A DNA stretch of 64,000 nt from Nectonema munidae (GCA_030549495.1 JAUIRK010000035.1:1-64000), one strand, 5' to 3'. Counted from the first letter of the stretch, positions 1 to 13,040 are shown. Program-made: numbers and translations. Notes: generated from the letters alone by a model not told the origin.

Positions 1-3000
1 TAGGAATCTGAATCGGTGTCGGAGTTGGATTTTTTTAATAACTTAGTGTCGGAGTTGAGAGGAATTTTTTAAGTAAATAGGAGTCGGAATCGGTGTTCAA
101 GTTGGATTTTTTTATTAACTTGGAATCGGATTCTGAGAGGAATTTTGGTAATAGGAATCTGAATCGGTGTCGGAGTTGGATTTTTTTAATAACTTGGAAT
201 CGGATTCTTAGAGGAATTTTGGTAGTTATAGGAATCTGAATCGGTGTCCGAGTTGGATTTTTTTAATAACTTAGTGTCGGAGTTGAGAGGAATTTTTAAG
301 TAAATAGGAGTCGGAATCGGTGTTCAAGTTGGATTTTTTTATTAACTTGGAATCGGATTCTGAGAGGAATTTTGGTAGTTATAGGAATCTGAATCGGTGT
401 CGGAGTTGGATTTTTTTAATAACTTGGAATCGTATTCTGAGAGAAATTTTGGTAGTTATAGGAATCTGAATCGGTGTCCGAGTTGGATTTTTTTAATAAC
501 TTAGTGTCGGAGTTGAGAGGAATTTTTTAAGTAAATAGGAGTCGGAATCGGTGTTCAAGTTGGATTTTTTTAATAACTTGGAATCGGATTCTGAGAGGAA
601 TTTTGTAAGTTATAGGAGTCGGAATCGGTGTTCGAGTTGCATTTTTTTAATAACTTAGTGTCGAAGACTGAGAGGAATTTTGTAAGTTATAGGAGTCGGA
701 ATCGGCTTTCGAGTTGGATTTTTTTATTAACTTGGAATCGTATTCTGAGAGAAATTTTGGTAGTTATAGGAATCTGAATCGGTGTCTGAGTTGGATTTTT
801 TTAATAACTTAGTGTCAGAGATGAGAGGAATTTTTTAAGTAAATAGGAGTCGGAATCGGTGTTCGAGTTGCATTTTTTTAATAACTTGGAACCGGATTCT
901 TAGAGGAATTTTGGTAGTTATAGGAATCTGAATCGGTGTCGGAGTTGGATTTTTTTAATAACTTAGTGTCGGAGTTGAGAGGAATTTTTTAAGTAAATAG
1001 GAGTCGGAATCGGTGTTCAAGTTGGATTTTTTTAATAACTTGGAATCGGATTCTGAGAGGAATTTTGTAAGTTATAGGAGTCGGAATCGGTGTTCGAGTT
1101 GCATTTTTTTAATAACTTAGTGTCGAAGACTGAGAGGAATTATGTAAGTTATAGGAGTCGGAATCGGCTTTCGAGTTGGATTTTTTTATTAACTTGGAAT
1201 CGTATTCTGAGAGAAATTTTGGTAGTTATAGGAATCTGAATCGGTGTCTGAGTTGGATTTTTTTAATAACTTGGAATCGGATTCTGAGAGGAATTTTGTA
1301 AGTTATAGGAGTCGGAATCGGCTTTCGAGTTGGATTTTTTTATTAACTTGGAATCGGATTCTGAGAGAAATTTTGGTAGTTATAGGAATCTGAATCGGTG
1401 TCGGAGTTGGATTTTTTTAATAACTTGGAATCGGATTCTGAGAGGAATTTTGTAAGTTATAGGAGTCGGAATCGGTGTTCGAGTTGGATTTTTTTATTAA
1501 CTTGGAATCGGATTCTGAGAGGAATTTTGGTAGTTATAGGAATCTGAATCGGTGTCGGAGTTGGATTTTTTTAATAACTTAGTGTCGGAGTTGAGAGGAA
1601 TTTTTAAATAAATAGGAGTCGGAATCGGTGTTCGAGTTGCATTTTTTTAATAACTTGGAACCGGATTCTTAGAGGAATTTTGGTAGTTATAGGAATCTGA
1701 ATCGGTGTCGGAGTTGGATTTTTTTAATAACTTAGTGTCGGAGTTGAGAGGAATTTTTTAAGTAAATAGGAGTCGGAATCGGTGTTCAAGTTGGATTTTT
1801 TTATTAACTTGGAATCGGATTCTGAGAGGAATTTTGGTAGTTATAGGAATCTGAATCGGTGTCGGAGTTGGATTTTTTTAATAACTTAGTGTCGAAGACT
1901 GAGAGGAATTATGTAAGTTATAGGAGTCGGAATCGGCTTTCGAGTTGGATTTTTTTATTAACTTGGAATCGTATTCTGAGAGAAATTTTGGTAGTTATAG
2001 GAATCTGAATCGGTGTCTGAGTTGGATTTTTTTAATAACTTAGTGTCAGAGATGAGAGGAATTTTTTAAGTAAATAGGAGTCGGAATCGGTGTTCGAGTT
2101 GCATTTTTTTAATAACTTGAAACCGGATTCTTAGAGGAATTTTGGTAGTTATAGGAATCTGAATCGGTGTCGGAGTTGGATTTTTTTAATAACTTAGTGT
2201 CAGAGTTGAGAGGAATTTTTTAAGTAAATAGGAGTCGGAATCGGTGTTCAAGTTGGATTTTTTTAATAACTTGGAATCGGATTCTGAGAGGAATTTTGGT
2301 AATAGGAATCTGAATCGGTGTCTGAGTTGGATTTTTTTAATAACTTGGAACCGGATTCTTAGAGGAATTTTGGTAGTTATAGGAATCTGAATCGGTGTCC
2401 GAGTTGGATATTTTAATAACTTAGTGTCGTAGTTGAGAGGAATTTTTTAAGTAAATAGGAGTCGGAATCGGTGTTCAAGTTGGATTTTTTTATTAACTTG
2501 GAATCGGATTCTGAGAGGAATTTTGGTAGTTATAGGAATCTGAATCGGTGTCGGAGTTGGATTTTTTTAATAACTTGGAATCGGATTCTGAGAGAAATTT
2601 TGGTAGTTATAGGAATCTGAATCGGTGTCCGAGTTGGATTTTTTTAATAACTTAGTGTCGGAGTTGAGAGGAATTTTTTAAGTAAATAGGAGTCGGAATC
2701 GGTGTTCAAGTTGGATTTTTTTAATAACTTGGAACCGGATTCTTAGAGGAATTTTGTAAGTTATAGGAGTCGGATCCGGTGTTCGAGTTGCATTTTTTTA
2801 ATAACTTAGTGTCGAAGACTGAGAGGAATTATGTAAGTTATAGGAGTCGGAATCGGCTTTCGAGTTGGATTTTTTTATTAACTTGGAATCGTATTCTGAG
2901 AGAAATTTTGGTAGTTATAGGAATCTGAATCGGTGTCTGAGTTGGATTTTTTTAATAACTTAGTGTCAGAGATGAGAGGAATTTTTTAAGTAAATAGGAG

Positions 3001-5904
3001 TCGGAATCGGTGTTCGAGTTGCATTTTTTTAATAACTTGGAACCGGATTCTTAGAGGAATTTTGGTAGTTATAGGAATCTGAATCGGTGTCGGAGTTGGA
3101 TTTTTTTAATAACTTAGTGTCGGAGTTGAGAGGAATTTTTTAAGTAAATAGGAGTCGGAATCGGTGTTCAAGTTGGATTTTTTTAATAACTTGGAATCGG
3201 ATTCTGAGAGGAATTTTGTAAGTTATAGGAGTCGGAATCGGTGTTCGAGTTGCATTTTTTTAATAACTTAGTGTCGAAGACTGAGAGGAATTATGTAAGT
3301 TATAGGAGTCGGAATCGGCTTTCGAGTTGGATTTTTTTATTAACTTGGAATCGGATTCTGAGAGAAATTTTGGTAGTTATAGGAATCTGAATCGGTGTCG
3401 GAGTTGGATTTTTTTAATAACTTAGTGTCGAAGACTGAGAGGAATTATGTAAGTTATAGGAGTCGGAATCGGCTTTCGAGTTGGATTTTTTTATTAACTT
3501 GGAATCGTATTCTGAGAGAAATTTTGGTAGTTATAGGAATCTGAATCGGTGTCTGAGTTGGATTTTTTTAATAACTTAGTGTCGGAGATGAGAGGAATTT
3601 TTTAAGTTATAGGAGTCGGAATCGGTGTTCGAGTTGGATTTTTTTAATAACTTGGAATCGGATTCTGAGAGGAATTTTGGTAGTTATAGGAATCTGAATC
3701 GGTGTCGGAGTTGGATTTTTTTAATAACTTAGTGTCAGAGTTGAGAGGAATTTTTTAAGTAAATAGGAGTCGGAATCGGTGTTCAAGTTGGATTTTTTTA
3801 ATAACTTGGAATCGGATTCTGAGAGGAATTTTGGTAATAGGAATCTGAATCGGTGTCTGAGTTGGATTTTTTTAATAACTTGGAACCGGATTCTTAGAGG
3901 AATTTTGGTAGTTATAGGAATCTGAATCGGTGTCCGAGTTGGATATTTTAATAACTTAGTGTCGGAGTTGAGAGGAATTTTTTAAGTAAATAGGAGTCGG
4001 AATCGGTGTTCAAGTTGGATTTTTTTAATAACTTGGAATCGGATTCTGAGAGGAATTTTGGTAGTTATAGGAGTCGGATCCGGTGTTCGAGTTGCATTTT
4101 TTTAATAACTTAGTGTCGAAGACTGAGAGGAATTATGTAAGTTATAGGAGTCGGAATCGGCTTTCGAGTTGGATTTTTTTATTAACTTGGAATCGTATTC
4201 TGAGAGAAATTTTGGTAGTTATAGGAATCTGAATCGGTGTCCGAGTTGGATTTTTTTAATAACTTAGTGTCGGAGTTGAGAGGAATTTTTAAATAAATAG
4301 GAGTCGGAATCGGTGTTCAAGTTGCATTTTTTTAATAACTTGGAACCGGATTCTGAGAGGAATTTTGATAGTTATAGGAGTCGGAATCGGTGTTCGAGTT
4401 GCATTTTTTTAATAACTTAGTGTCGAAGACTGAGAGGAATTATGTAAGTTATAGGAGTCGGAATCGGCTTTCGAGTTGGATTTTTTTATTAACTTGGAAT
4501 CGTATTCTGAGAGAAATTTTGGTAGTTATAGGAATCTGAATCGGTGTCTGAGTTGGATTTTTTTAATAACTTAGTGTCGGAGATGAGAGGAATTTTTTAA
4601 GTAAATAGGAGTCGGAATCGGTGTTCGAGTTGCATTTTTTTAATAACTTGAAACCGGATTCTTAGAGGAATTTTGGTAGTTATAGGAATCTGAATCGGTG
4701 TCGGAGTTGGATTTTTTTAATAACTTAGTGTCAGAGTTGAGAGGAATTTTTTAAGTAAATAGGAGTCGAAATCGGTGTTCAAGTTGGATTTTTTTAATAA
4801 CTTGGAATCGGATTCTGAGAGGAATTTTAGTAATAGGAATCTGAATCGGTGTCTGAGTTGGATTTTTTTAATAACTTGGAACCGGATTCTTAGAGGAATT
4901 TTGGTAGTTATAGGAATCTGAATCGGTGTCCGAGTTGGATATTTTAATAACTTAGTGTCGTAGTTGAGAGGAATTTTTTAAGTAAATAGGAGTCGGAATC
5001 GGTGTTCAAGTTGGATTTTTTTATTAACTTGGAATCGGATTCTGAGAGGAATTTTGGTAGTTATAGGAATCTGAATCGGTGTCGGAGTTGGATTTTTTTA
5101 ATAACTTGGAATCGGATTCTGAGAGAAATTTTGGTAGTTATAGGAATCTGAATCGGTGTCCGAGTTGGATTTTTTTAATAACTTAGTGTCGGAGTTGAGA
5201 GGAATTTTTTAAGTAAATAGGAGTCGGAATCGGTGTTCAAGTTGGATTTTTTTAATAACTTGGAACCGGATTCTTAGAGGAATTTTGTAAGTTATAGGAG
5301 TCGGATCCGGTGTTCGAGTTGCATTTTTTTAATAACTTAGTGTCGAAGACTGAGAGGAATTATGTAAGTTATAGGAGTCGGAATCGGCTTTCGAGTTGGA
5401 TTTTTTTATTAACTTGGAATCGTATTCTGAGAGAAATTTTGGTAGTTATAGGAATCTGAATCGGTGTCGGAGTTGGATTTTTTTAATAACTTAGTGTCAG
5501 AGATGAGAGGAATTTTTAAATAAATAGGAGTCGAAATCGGTGTTCGAGTTGCATTTTTTTAATAACTTGAAACCGGATTCTTAGAGGAATTTTGGTAGTT
5601 ATAGGAATCTGAATCGGTGTCGGAGTTGGATTTTTTTAATAACTTAGTGTCGGAGTTGAGAGGAATTTTTTAAGTAAATAGGAGTCGGAATCGGTGTTCA
5701 AGTTGGATTTTTTTAATAACTTGGAATCGGATTCTGAGAGGAATTTTGTAAGTTATAGGAGTCGGAATCGGTGTTCGAGTTGCATTTTTTTAATAACTTA
5801 GTGTCGAAGACTGAGAGGAATTATGTAAGTTATAGGAGTCGGAATCGGCTTTCGAGTTGGATTTTTTTATTAACTTGGAATCGTATTCTGAGAGAAATTT
5901 TGGT
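1..5904. repeat. Minisatellite array, 74-79 bp monomers
   Basis: About 75 head-to-tail monomers fill the left end of the window and run off it. Each contains a GGAATCTGAATCGG or GGAGTCGGAATCGG block, then GTTGGATTTTTTTAATAACTT, then either GTGTCGGAGTTGAGAGG or GGAATCGGATTCTGAGAGG, then a TTTTGGTAGTTATAG-like or TTTTTTAAGTAAATAG linker. Variants alternate in fixed orders, so there is higher-order structure: the stretch near 2110-2780 recurs about 2531 bp later near 4640-5310 with few differences. The array stops abruptly at about 5904. The short open frame at its right edge (5771-5956) is only repeat sequence. I see no gene in it. Confidence 0.95.
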
Positions 5905-6587
5905 ATTGGGAACGAATGCTCACGTCAAAAAGGTGGCAGCTGTTCATTTATTATAACTGTATTGTATCTCAACACAAGTAAAACTTTGGAAAAATAATAT
6001 TCATATTTAGCATTTTTGATTCTATTTTTGTACAATTTAATAATCTTTAAATAATTTGCTTTAAATGATTGTTGGATTTTTACTAAACTTTGGATATATT
6101 TTAAAAAGCCTTTAGTTCTTGGTGTACCAGGGTGATGAATCTTTTTTGCTTAATTTTTAAGTGAAAGTTTCATCGTAACACTCTTGATAGGTTTTATAAA
6201 AGCTATCCTAAATATGATTTGCATTCTTCAAAGAATAACAATCTTGAAAACTTGCAGAAGAGAGAAAAACAAATCATAAGATTTAAATGAAAACTTTCTT
6301 TTAAAATTTTTTGTAACTCTTTTATGCCCTTATCAAAAGGTATGAAGTAACTTATTTGAGCATCAATTTGTGAGTAATGATAAATCTTTAGTCGAACCCA
6401 GAGAACCTACTCCTACCACTATGTCATCTTCCGAAGACAAGAAACACCAATTTTAGATAGGAATATGATTGTCATGATTACTGAAAAATGGAGTTTGAAA
6501 CATATTTTGATGATATCATTCTGTGCAAAAAAAACCAAAATGTTTATGTAGGTTGTTGAGAAATATAGCCTTACATATAGTGTAATA
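5905..6587. other. Unique AT-rich spacer, no gene seen
   Basis: Sequence between the satellite and the Tigger element. Only short random frames were found, with no tRNA or transposon end. If the MOCS3-like gene begins upstream, this could be intronic. Confidence 0.5.
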
Positions 6588-9104
6588 CAGTCATGTCCCG
6601 ATTATCCGGTCGTCGATAATCCGGTCGCTTCACTATTCGCTCATAAAGCAAATGCAACACTTCCAAACACAAATGCACAAAAACAAATTATTCACTAATG
6701 CGGTAATTTCAGCTCCCGGTACCGGTCGATCATAATCAAAAACGGAACATATTTTTAGCCTCATTAATCCGGTCGCCTATGTTGTTGCGAAAACAAAAGA
6801 AATATGGATAGAAAATTATGGCAATAGGAAAATGGTAAAAATAGAGAGTAAAGAGGGTGGACAAAATTGAAAGAGAAAATACTACTCATATAACATTGGC
6901 AACATAGAGAAGCTAAATCAAGAGAGATGAGAGCTTTGTCGGAAACTGCTTTAAAGAAAATTCACATTATTTATTAAGCTCATCAAAAAAACTATCAATA
7001 ATTTTTTGATCTTACCGTAAAATCTTCTTTTTTATGTTAATCTTTGTTTTATTTTACAGCTCTATCTAGCAATTGTTGTTTGATTTTACTTTACTCCTTC
7101 CAAATCTTACTTTATTTTGGCTTGTTTCACGTTTTTTTACATTCTTTTTTTGTGTAAAAGTTTCATAAATCCTTTATTCTGTAATTCGTGCTAATCCTGT
7201 AAAGTCAAATATGTCAAGTCTTCCAAACAAACTGCATCGAGTTGAGATCACAGCTGCACATAAGAAAGAAATCTGCCTGTACAAAAAACAACATCCTAAA
7301 TGCTCCCAAACAGAAGTGGTCTCTTGGGCCAAAGACAACCTTGCTATCACAATTGGCAAATCAACTGTGGGTGACATTCTCAGAGCGTCAGAAGTTTGGT
7401 TGAATGCTCCAATCACTCAGAGCAGTACAAGGTGCAAGCATGGTCAACATCCAAAACTTGAATCGGCTCTTCTTCTTTGGCTAAATGATGTCCGGTCTAG
7501 AAATGCAATAGTCAATGAGGAAATGATGTTGGAGAAAGCCAGAAAGTTTGGTGCAGACCTCAATATTACAAACTTTAACTATTCTCGTGGTTGACTTGCT
7601 AGGATGAAGGAGAGACATGGAATCTCTAACCGTAAAATTCATGGCGAAAGTGCATCGGCTGACTTATCTGCAGTCACAAACGGTCGCCAGATGCTTCAAA
7701 CTGAACTAAAAGCTTATGTGGGTGAGGACATTTATAATATGGATGAAACAGCTCTCTTTTATAATTTGGGGCCTTCATCCACTTTAGCTACACATGGGAA
7801 AATCCATGGGTGTAAGTTATCAAAGGCAAGAGTCACAGTTGCACTATGTTCTAATGCTACAGGAAGTGATAAATTGAAACCTTTAGTCATTGCCCATGCC
7901 TGTCGCCCTAGATGCTTTGGAAGAAATTTTGATCCAAATATCTATGTGACATAAATTTAACAAAAAGGCATGGATGACTTCAGAAATATTTCAGGTCTGG
8001 GTGATGTCTGTGGACAAAAGTATGAAGAGACAAGGCCGTCATATTCTGCTACTACTGGATAATGCAAGCAGCCACTCTACTAAAGACTTGAAGTTGACGA
8101 ATGTAAAAATAAAGTTTCTGCCACCAAACACAACCTCTCATATCCAGCTCATGGATGCTGACATAATCCATAGTTTTAAGTGCCACTATAGAAAGCAGCT
8201 TGTCAGACATTACATCCAGTATGCGGAAGAAAACAAACCGCAAACAATTGACATCCGTCAAGCCTTGTCCATGATAAAACATACTTGGAGCCATGTCAGC
8301 AGTTTTACTATTGCTAAGTGTTGGGAACATGTTTCAATCCTACCCCAAACTAAATTTGACATTGAAACAAGAGGTCAAAATAATTTCACTGGAGATGATG
8401 AGGGTAAAATCACAATAGACAGTCTTCGAGATCTCATCAATAATCTCACTCCAGAAATAACAGATCCTATCCGATTCATTAACATGGACAATGATGTACC
8501 AACCACAGGAGAAATGAGTGATCACAACATCCTGGAGATAGTGCAGGATGATTCAAACGATGCAACAAACTTTTCTCTACCAACACCTGACTGTGATGAC
8601 GTGAGTCCTAATATTATAACATCTAAAGAGGCAAGGTCACACCTACAGCAGTTGATCACATATCTAGAGTTCAGTGGAATATCTAAAGCAACAAAGCACA
8701 TATCTAACCTTCAAGACATTATATCAGACATCGATGACAAAAAGATACTTACTGCCAAACAGACGAAACTTCATTCATACTTTAGCTCGAGTTTATTCTC
8801 GCCATCTAACAACACCATAAATTATTTATGATTGTTTTTCTTTTTGTAAAAAATCATGCCATGCATTTGTAAAGTGGCATTACTTTACGTTAATAAAATT
8901 TAGTTTTATTCATAACAATCCAGATACCGTTGTATTTATCGCGGAATAACTACCTTTCAAGTTTCAACCCTAGACAAACTTCAAACTCCACTTAGATTTG
9001 TCCTGTTTCCTCTCAAAGAGATTCTTGATTCATTAGTCCGGTTCTTCAGTATCCGGTCGATTTTAGGTTGAAACCAACATGGTCGGATTAATGAGACATG
9101 ACTG
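6588..9104 (+). mobile_element. Tigger/pogo-type DNA transposon, decayed
   Basis: A 2517 bp element flanked by TA on both sides (6586-6587 and 9105-9106). The ends are inverted repeats: CAGTCATGTCCCGATTATCC on the left, and CAGTCATGTCTCATTAATCC when the right end is read inward. Short ATCCGGTCG motifs recur just inside both ends, as expected for transposase-binding sites. Inside lies one transposase gene on the + strand. TA target duplication, CAGT ends and a CENP-B-like plus DDE transposase together identify the Tigger/pogo group of the Tc1/mariner superfamily. Confidence 0.9.
7211..8831 (+). pseudogene. Tigger transposase pseudogene (CENP-B HTH + DDE)
   Basis: Three adjoining frames encode one transposase. 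7211-7594 carries the N-terminal helix-turn-helix part (HKKEICLYKKQHPKCSQTEV). 7604-7954 starts the catalytic domain with YNMDETALFYN, the first catalytic Asp. 7974-8831 carries LLLLDNASSHS (second Asp) and QLMDADIIHSF (third). The catalytic triad therefore looks intact. Two breaks are visible: an in-frame TGA at 7592-7594 where relatives have Trp (TGG), and a frameshift between about 7945 and 7974. Full length would be near 540 residues. The element is dead but not very old. Confidence 0.88.
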
Positions 9105-9163
9105 TATAGAGATTTAACTGACAGAAAAAATGTTTATAATTAAATTGTTCATTTAATTTCTAT

Positions 9164-9234
9164 GCATTGGTGGTTCAGTGGTAGAATTCTCGCCTGCCAC
9201 GCGGGAGGCCCGGGTTCGATTCCCGGCCAATGCA
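9164..9234 (+). tRNA. tRNA-Gly (GCC)
   Basis: A complete 71 nt cloverleaf. The acceptor stem GCATTGG pairs with CCAATGC, with discriminator A at 9234. The anticodon stem CTCGC/GCGGG encloses loop CTGCCAC with anticodon GCC at 9196-9198. The T arm is CCGGG TTCGATT CCCGG. A run of seven T follows directly, the usual RNA polymerase III terminator. The internal A box (TGGTTCAGTGG) and B box (GGTTCGATTCC) are canonical. No intron and no encoded CCA. It lies just outside the right end of the Tigger element and looks functional. Confidence 0.97.
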
Positions 9235-9344
9235 TTTTTTTTGTTATTTTCTACAAAATTTTTCTGTTTATTAGTAAGTATAAAAAGTAATATTTTTCAA
9301 TAAATTATGCATTTAAATATAAGAATTAAAATTTTTTACTTTTC

Positions 9345-9470
9345 GATGTCGCATTCAAGGGAGTGAATTTACTGGACAGATGATAGGGATGGTCACGATT
9401 GGGAATCGAACCAAGGATCACTGAATCAAAGCCCTATGCTTCTATGGCGACTATAACTGAGTAGTAAAAT
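9345..9470 (-). repeat. tRNA-derived SINE, family 1
   Basis: Read on the minus strand it has a B-box-like GGTTCGATTCCC followed by AATCGTGACCATCCCTATCA and TCTGTCC. The same order occurs near 10240-10300, and in weaker form at 24605 and 52290. Ends are approximate. Confidence 0.45.
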
Positions 9471-9637
9471 TGTAAAGACTGGATTATCTAGAATTAAGAC
9501 ACTTGTTTTTTTTAAGAGATATGTTTAATATGAATCCCGATAGAGTCTGAGCAAAATTAAAATGATAGATTTACTCTTTGGAGATTAATATTAACTTTTT
9601 GATATCTTATTACTATTGACCGCGAAAGAACAATATA

Positions 9638-9984
9638 TCTGCACATTTTTTTTCACCTATTTCATCCACCAGGTTAGATAAACTTAGAGAATTAATTGGC
9701 AAAATTTGTCATACCAGCCTTACTAGGTTATATAATTACGTTAAGATTAAGAATATGCACATTTTTTTTCAACTATTTAATCCAACAGGTTAGATAAACT
9801 TAGAGAATTAATTGGCAAAATTTGTCATACCAGCCTTACTAGGTTCATATTCTTAATATTATACTAGGCATATTCTTAATCTTAACGTAATTATATAACC
9901 TAGTAAGGCTGGTATGACAAATTTTGCCAATTAATTCTCTAAGTTTTTCTAACCTGGTGGATGAAATAGGTGAAAAAAAATGCT
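9638..9984. repeat. Long foldback repeat with internal direct copy
   Basis: A segment of about 115 bp (9638-9753) is followed by a second direct copy of about 105 bp (9755-9858) and then an inverted copy (9866-9984). The first and third pair with only about two mismatches, so RNA or single-stranded DNA would form a stem of about 115 bp with the middle copy as loop. All copies share ATTGGCAAAATTTGTCATAC. No protein frame and no target duplication recognised. It may be a foldback MITE or a local duplication-inversion. Confidence 0.85.
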
Positions 9985-10189
9985 GCCTTGGTTTCAATAA
10001 GTGATAGACATTGTCAATAAGTGTCCTATTTGTTTACAAGTAAAGGCTTATTTTTTATAAATCATGTAACTCCTATTTTATTAGAGCAATTGAATCATTT
10101 CAACATTGAATATATAGGCCCTTAACAACTATATCAAAAATAATTACTTGTTCACTCCTATTGCTGATTACAATGGGTGAGTATGGGCT

Positions 10190-10350
10190 TTTTCATGTAA
10201 AGCCATTTTATTTTCAAGATTTCCAGGTGCTAGGAATGTAGAGTCTCGTCCAGATGGTCTTTGTTCGATCCGTGATCGTGAATATCCTTACCTTCTGTCC
10301 AACTATGGAAGATTATTCTTCCCTTGGATGCGATACCGCCAACTAAAAAT
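10190..10350 (+). repeat. tRNA-derived SINE, family 1
   Basis: Contains a B-box-like TTTGTTCGATCCGTGATCGTG, then TATCCTTACCTTCTGTCCA and TTCCCTTGGATGCGATACCG. It matches the copy at 24605-24735 in order and spacing (TTCGAT...TCTTTTGGATGCCATAGCG). Boundaries not resolved. Confidence 0.5.
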
Positions 10351-11167
10351 AAGCTGATACAAACAGCCTTAAACCAACCTTTTTAGTCATTTTACTGTTG
10401 AACTACCACAAATTGTACATTCAGGAAGGGGTACTCGTTTTACTTGAACCCAATTTGAGTATTCGTTGAAAAATCACCATGTAGTGCGCTCTGATAAAAT
10501 GCCGTATCATAGTGCATCCAATGCTTAATGCGAAAGGTACCACGGAGTGATTTGGAGATCTTTCATTCTCGCTTGTAGAAATGAAGGTCTAACTTTAAGG
10601 CGGTTGGAATAAGTTCTTCAACAGATTTTGCTTTTCAGGGTGTATATTCTAACCACAATGTGGCCTTTTGTGCAGCCTTTTTATTTATTAATATTTTAAC
10701 GTTATCGTTGTTCATAAATCAATTTTAAATTATAAGTATATATATTTGCTCTTTTCTCTTAAATAAACTATTTGCAACATTTTATTTTGGACATACACAA
10801 ACGAAACACATCATGAGCTTTTATTTATTTACCGCCGTAAACATTAAATCGGGTAGCACTACCTAATTTGCTATTAAACCCTGAAACTGTTTTATCTAAG
10901 TTAGTTTGTTTCCTTTATCTAGTTACTAAGTTAGTTTGCTGGTTAGTTATTTAGTTTGCTTACTAGTTAGCTTGGTAGTTAGTTATTCAATTAACTCGTT
11001 AGTTCTTTAGTTACATAAATATTAAGTTGGTAATTAATCACTGGTAATGAAATGACCCTTAGCCAGATCATAGATAGGAAAGTGTCCGCGAGCAATTTGT
11101 CCTAGAGCCATTGCATTTGCATGAATGTTATCTGGTACATTACAAGATAATTTCTCTCTCCTTCAAG
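10351..11167. other. No gene seen; AGTTAGTT-rich tract
   Basis: No supported exon. At 10890-11040 the sequence is a degenerate simple repeat built on TAGTTAGTTTG. Short MOCS3 exons upstream of 11168 were looked for and not found. Confidence 0.5.
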
Positions 11168-11403
11168 GAATCGTTCCAGGCATAGTTGGTAGCATACAAG
11201 CACTTGAAGCTATGAAAGTACTCATACCGAGCATGGAGCCATCTTTTGCTTCTTCGATGCTCTTATTTGACGCTAATGGTCCATTCGCATTCAAGTGTGT
11301 CAGTATACGCAATAGGAAGGAAACGTGCAAGATGTGTAGCTCTCACTCTTCCAGCCTGCAAGATTCTTCTGCATATCTCCAATCAAGTTTTTGCACGAAA
11401 GAT
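11168..11403 (+). CDS. MOCS3/UBA4 homologue, exon A: end of adenylation domain
   Basis: MOCS3/UBA4 adenylates the C-termini of MOCS2A and URM1 and then moves sulfur to them, feeding molybdenum-cofactor synthesis and tRNA 2-thiolation in the cytosol. This exon encodes GIVPGIVGSIQALEAMKVLI, then MLLFDANGPFAFKCV and ETCKMCSS. These match the last helix region of the E1-like domain and one CxxC zinc pair of the family (vPGviG..QALEa.K, LLfDa, C..C). The acceptor TTCTCTCTCCTTCAAG precedes position 11168 and enters in phase 1. I place the donor at GAT|GTACTT (phase 0), which joins exon B in frame. The N-terminal two thirds of the E1 domain is not visible upstream, so the gene is partial here: either distant exons lie beyond the window or this is a truncated copy. 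No internal stops. Confidence 0.8.
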
Positions 11404-13040
11404 GTACTTATAAAATTTATGATCGCGTTTATATGGTGTTTTCCGTGCTATTTTTAATCGCCATATCACCCTCAATAATATTTTTCATTAGTTATTTTAG
11501 GCAAACTCTTTCTTAAGGTCATTTAATGATTCACTTTAAATATTGATTCGCTTGAAAATAGAAAGCAACTATTTTGGGCGATAAAAATTACACCTGTTAT
11601 TTTTTATGAGTTCTAATTTTATAAAGTAGCACAATTAAAAACTTTATAATAGATTTTTAAAATCATCTTTAAAATGTCGGAATTAAAATGAACTTAATTG
11701 GAAAAGCTATTTGAAAGTTAATAACATTTTAACAAAATTTTATTGCCAAAATTTTGACAGATTAAATATGCCAAATCTATAACCTGTCTACGTCATTTTT
11801 GTTGTATAGCCTTATTCAAGTTCAATTCAGAATTAAGAATTGAATTTCTTTATAATTTTTATTTCTCATTTTTTCGACCATCAAAGACGTAGGCACTTTT
11901 TATTGTAGGGGGAGAGCAAAAAAATAAGAATTATTCGCCTTTCAAATTTTAATACATTGCAAATGCCTTTATAATTAATTTAGTTAACATGGAAAAAATG
12001 AAATTAGTTTAATTTGACTACATTTCCATTTAATATTTATTATTCACAAAGCTTTTTAAGGCATAAAAGCAAAATTTTCTCAAAGTGCCTAACACCCTCA
12101 TCCCCTGCGAGAGCTCTCTGAGAGCGGACAAAAGTCAGTAAGGTAATTTTTATGAAACACAAAAATCTACTACTCACTACCAATTATGAACTGATTCTCA
12201 CTTTTTTTCTGTTTTGAGTGAGTTTATTAGGTTAATAAAATAGACTAATAAGTAAAAATCCTTTCACAATGAAAATCATAAATTTGGAAAATATATCTCT
12301 TTTCAAAGATAAATTATTTTGCTCAAAAAGTTTTACAATTTTTAGGTAACTATCATAGTGTTACTATTATATATTTTTTAGTCCAAAAATAGATTGCTTT
12401 TCTCATATATAACTTTCCTAATACTAAACTCTTAAATCCTAGAAAAAGTATTTGAAATAGTAGATTTTGTTGCCATCAATCTAAATTGGCTTAGTACTAC
12501 ATACAAACGATCTTAATAAATAGACTACAAATAAATCGCACGCCTCCCACAACTAACCAATCTATATCCAAATATCATGCTGAGAAACATCTCTTTGTAG
12601 AAATCCGAATATCACTGAAGGTTTTTGGAATGATATTTATAATTTTTAAAACATTTAAGATAATTGGATTTTTGCAGATTTGTTCATTAACTCCATTTTT
12701 TGCTACCCATTTCATCATAACATCTATATTTTTAGATTTTTATTGAAAAAGTCTTTGAATTTTTTGCTCAGAAGAAGAATAAGCGAAAATGATCTCTTCT
12801 CATATAGTCATTACAATACGTGAAAATACGTAATGATTGTACGATTTATGCTAAATATTTTGAAAAATAATTTATCATTCGTTACTTGAAAATATCTTAT
12901 GCATATATATTATATTGATTTGCGCAATACTACTTTTAAATCAACATTACTTGTTCTGTTTCGTCTTTTTTGAATTGAATACTACGCCATTAATACTTGA
13001 TAAAAAGTTATATTAATATGTATTGTTATTTTTTTCGCAG
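11404..13040 (+). other. Intron of the MOCS3 homologue
   Basis: AT-rich, no exon or transposon recognised. It ends in TTTTTTTCGCAG, a strong splice acceptor. Confidence 0.6.

Noticed and set aside
1-5904. Possible CRISPR array
   Set aside because: Contiguous diverged tandem monomers with no constant repeat and unique spacer pattern, in an animal genome.
5771-5956. 61-codon ORF at the end of the satellite
   Set aside because: Most of it is satellite sequence; the frame exists only because a stop is missing in the last monomers.
7174-8525. Minus-strand ORFs opposite the Tigger transposase
   Set aside because: Shadows of the + strand transposase, which has the recognisable motifs.
11041-11125. 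Minus-strand stretch reading ALGQIARGHFPIYDLAKGHF
   Set aside because: Looks protein-like but is short, isolated and without a family I can name.
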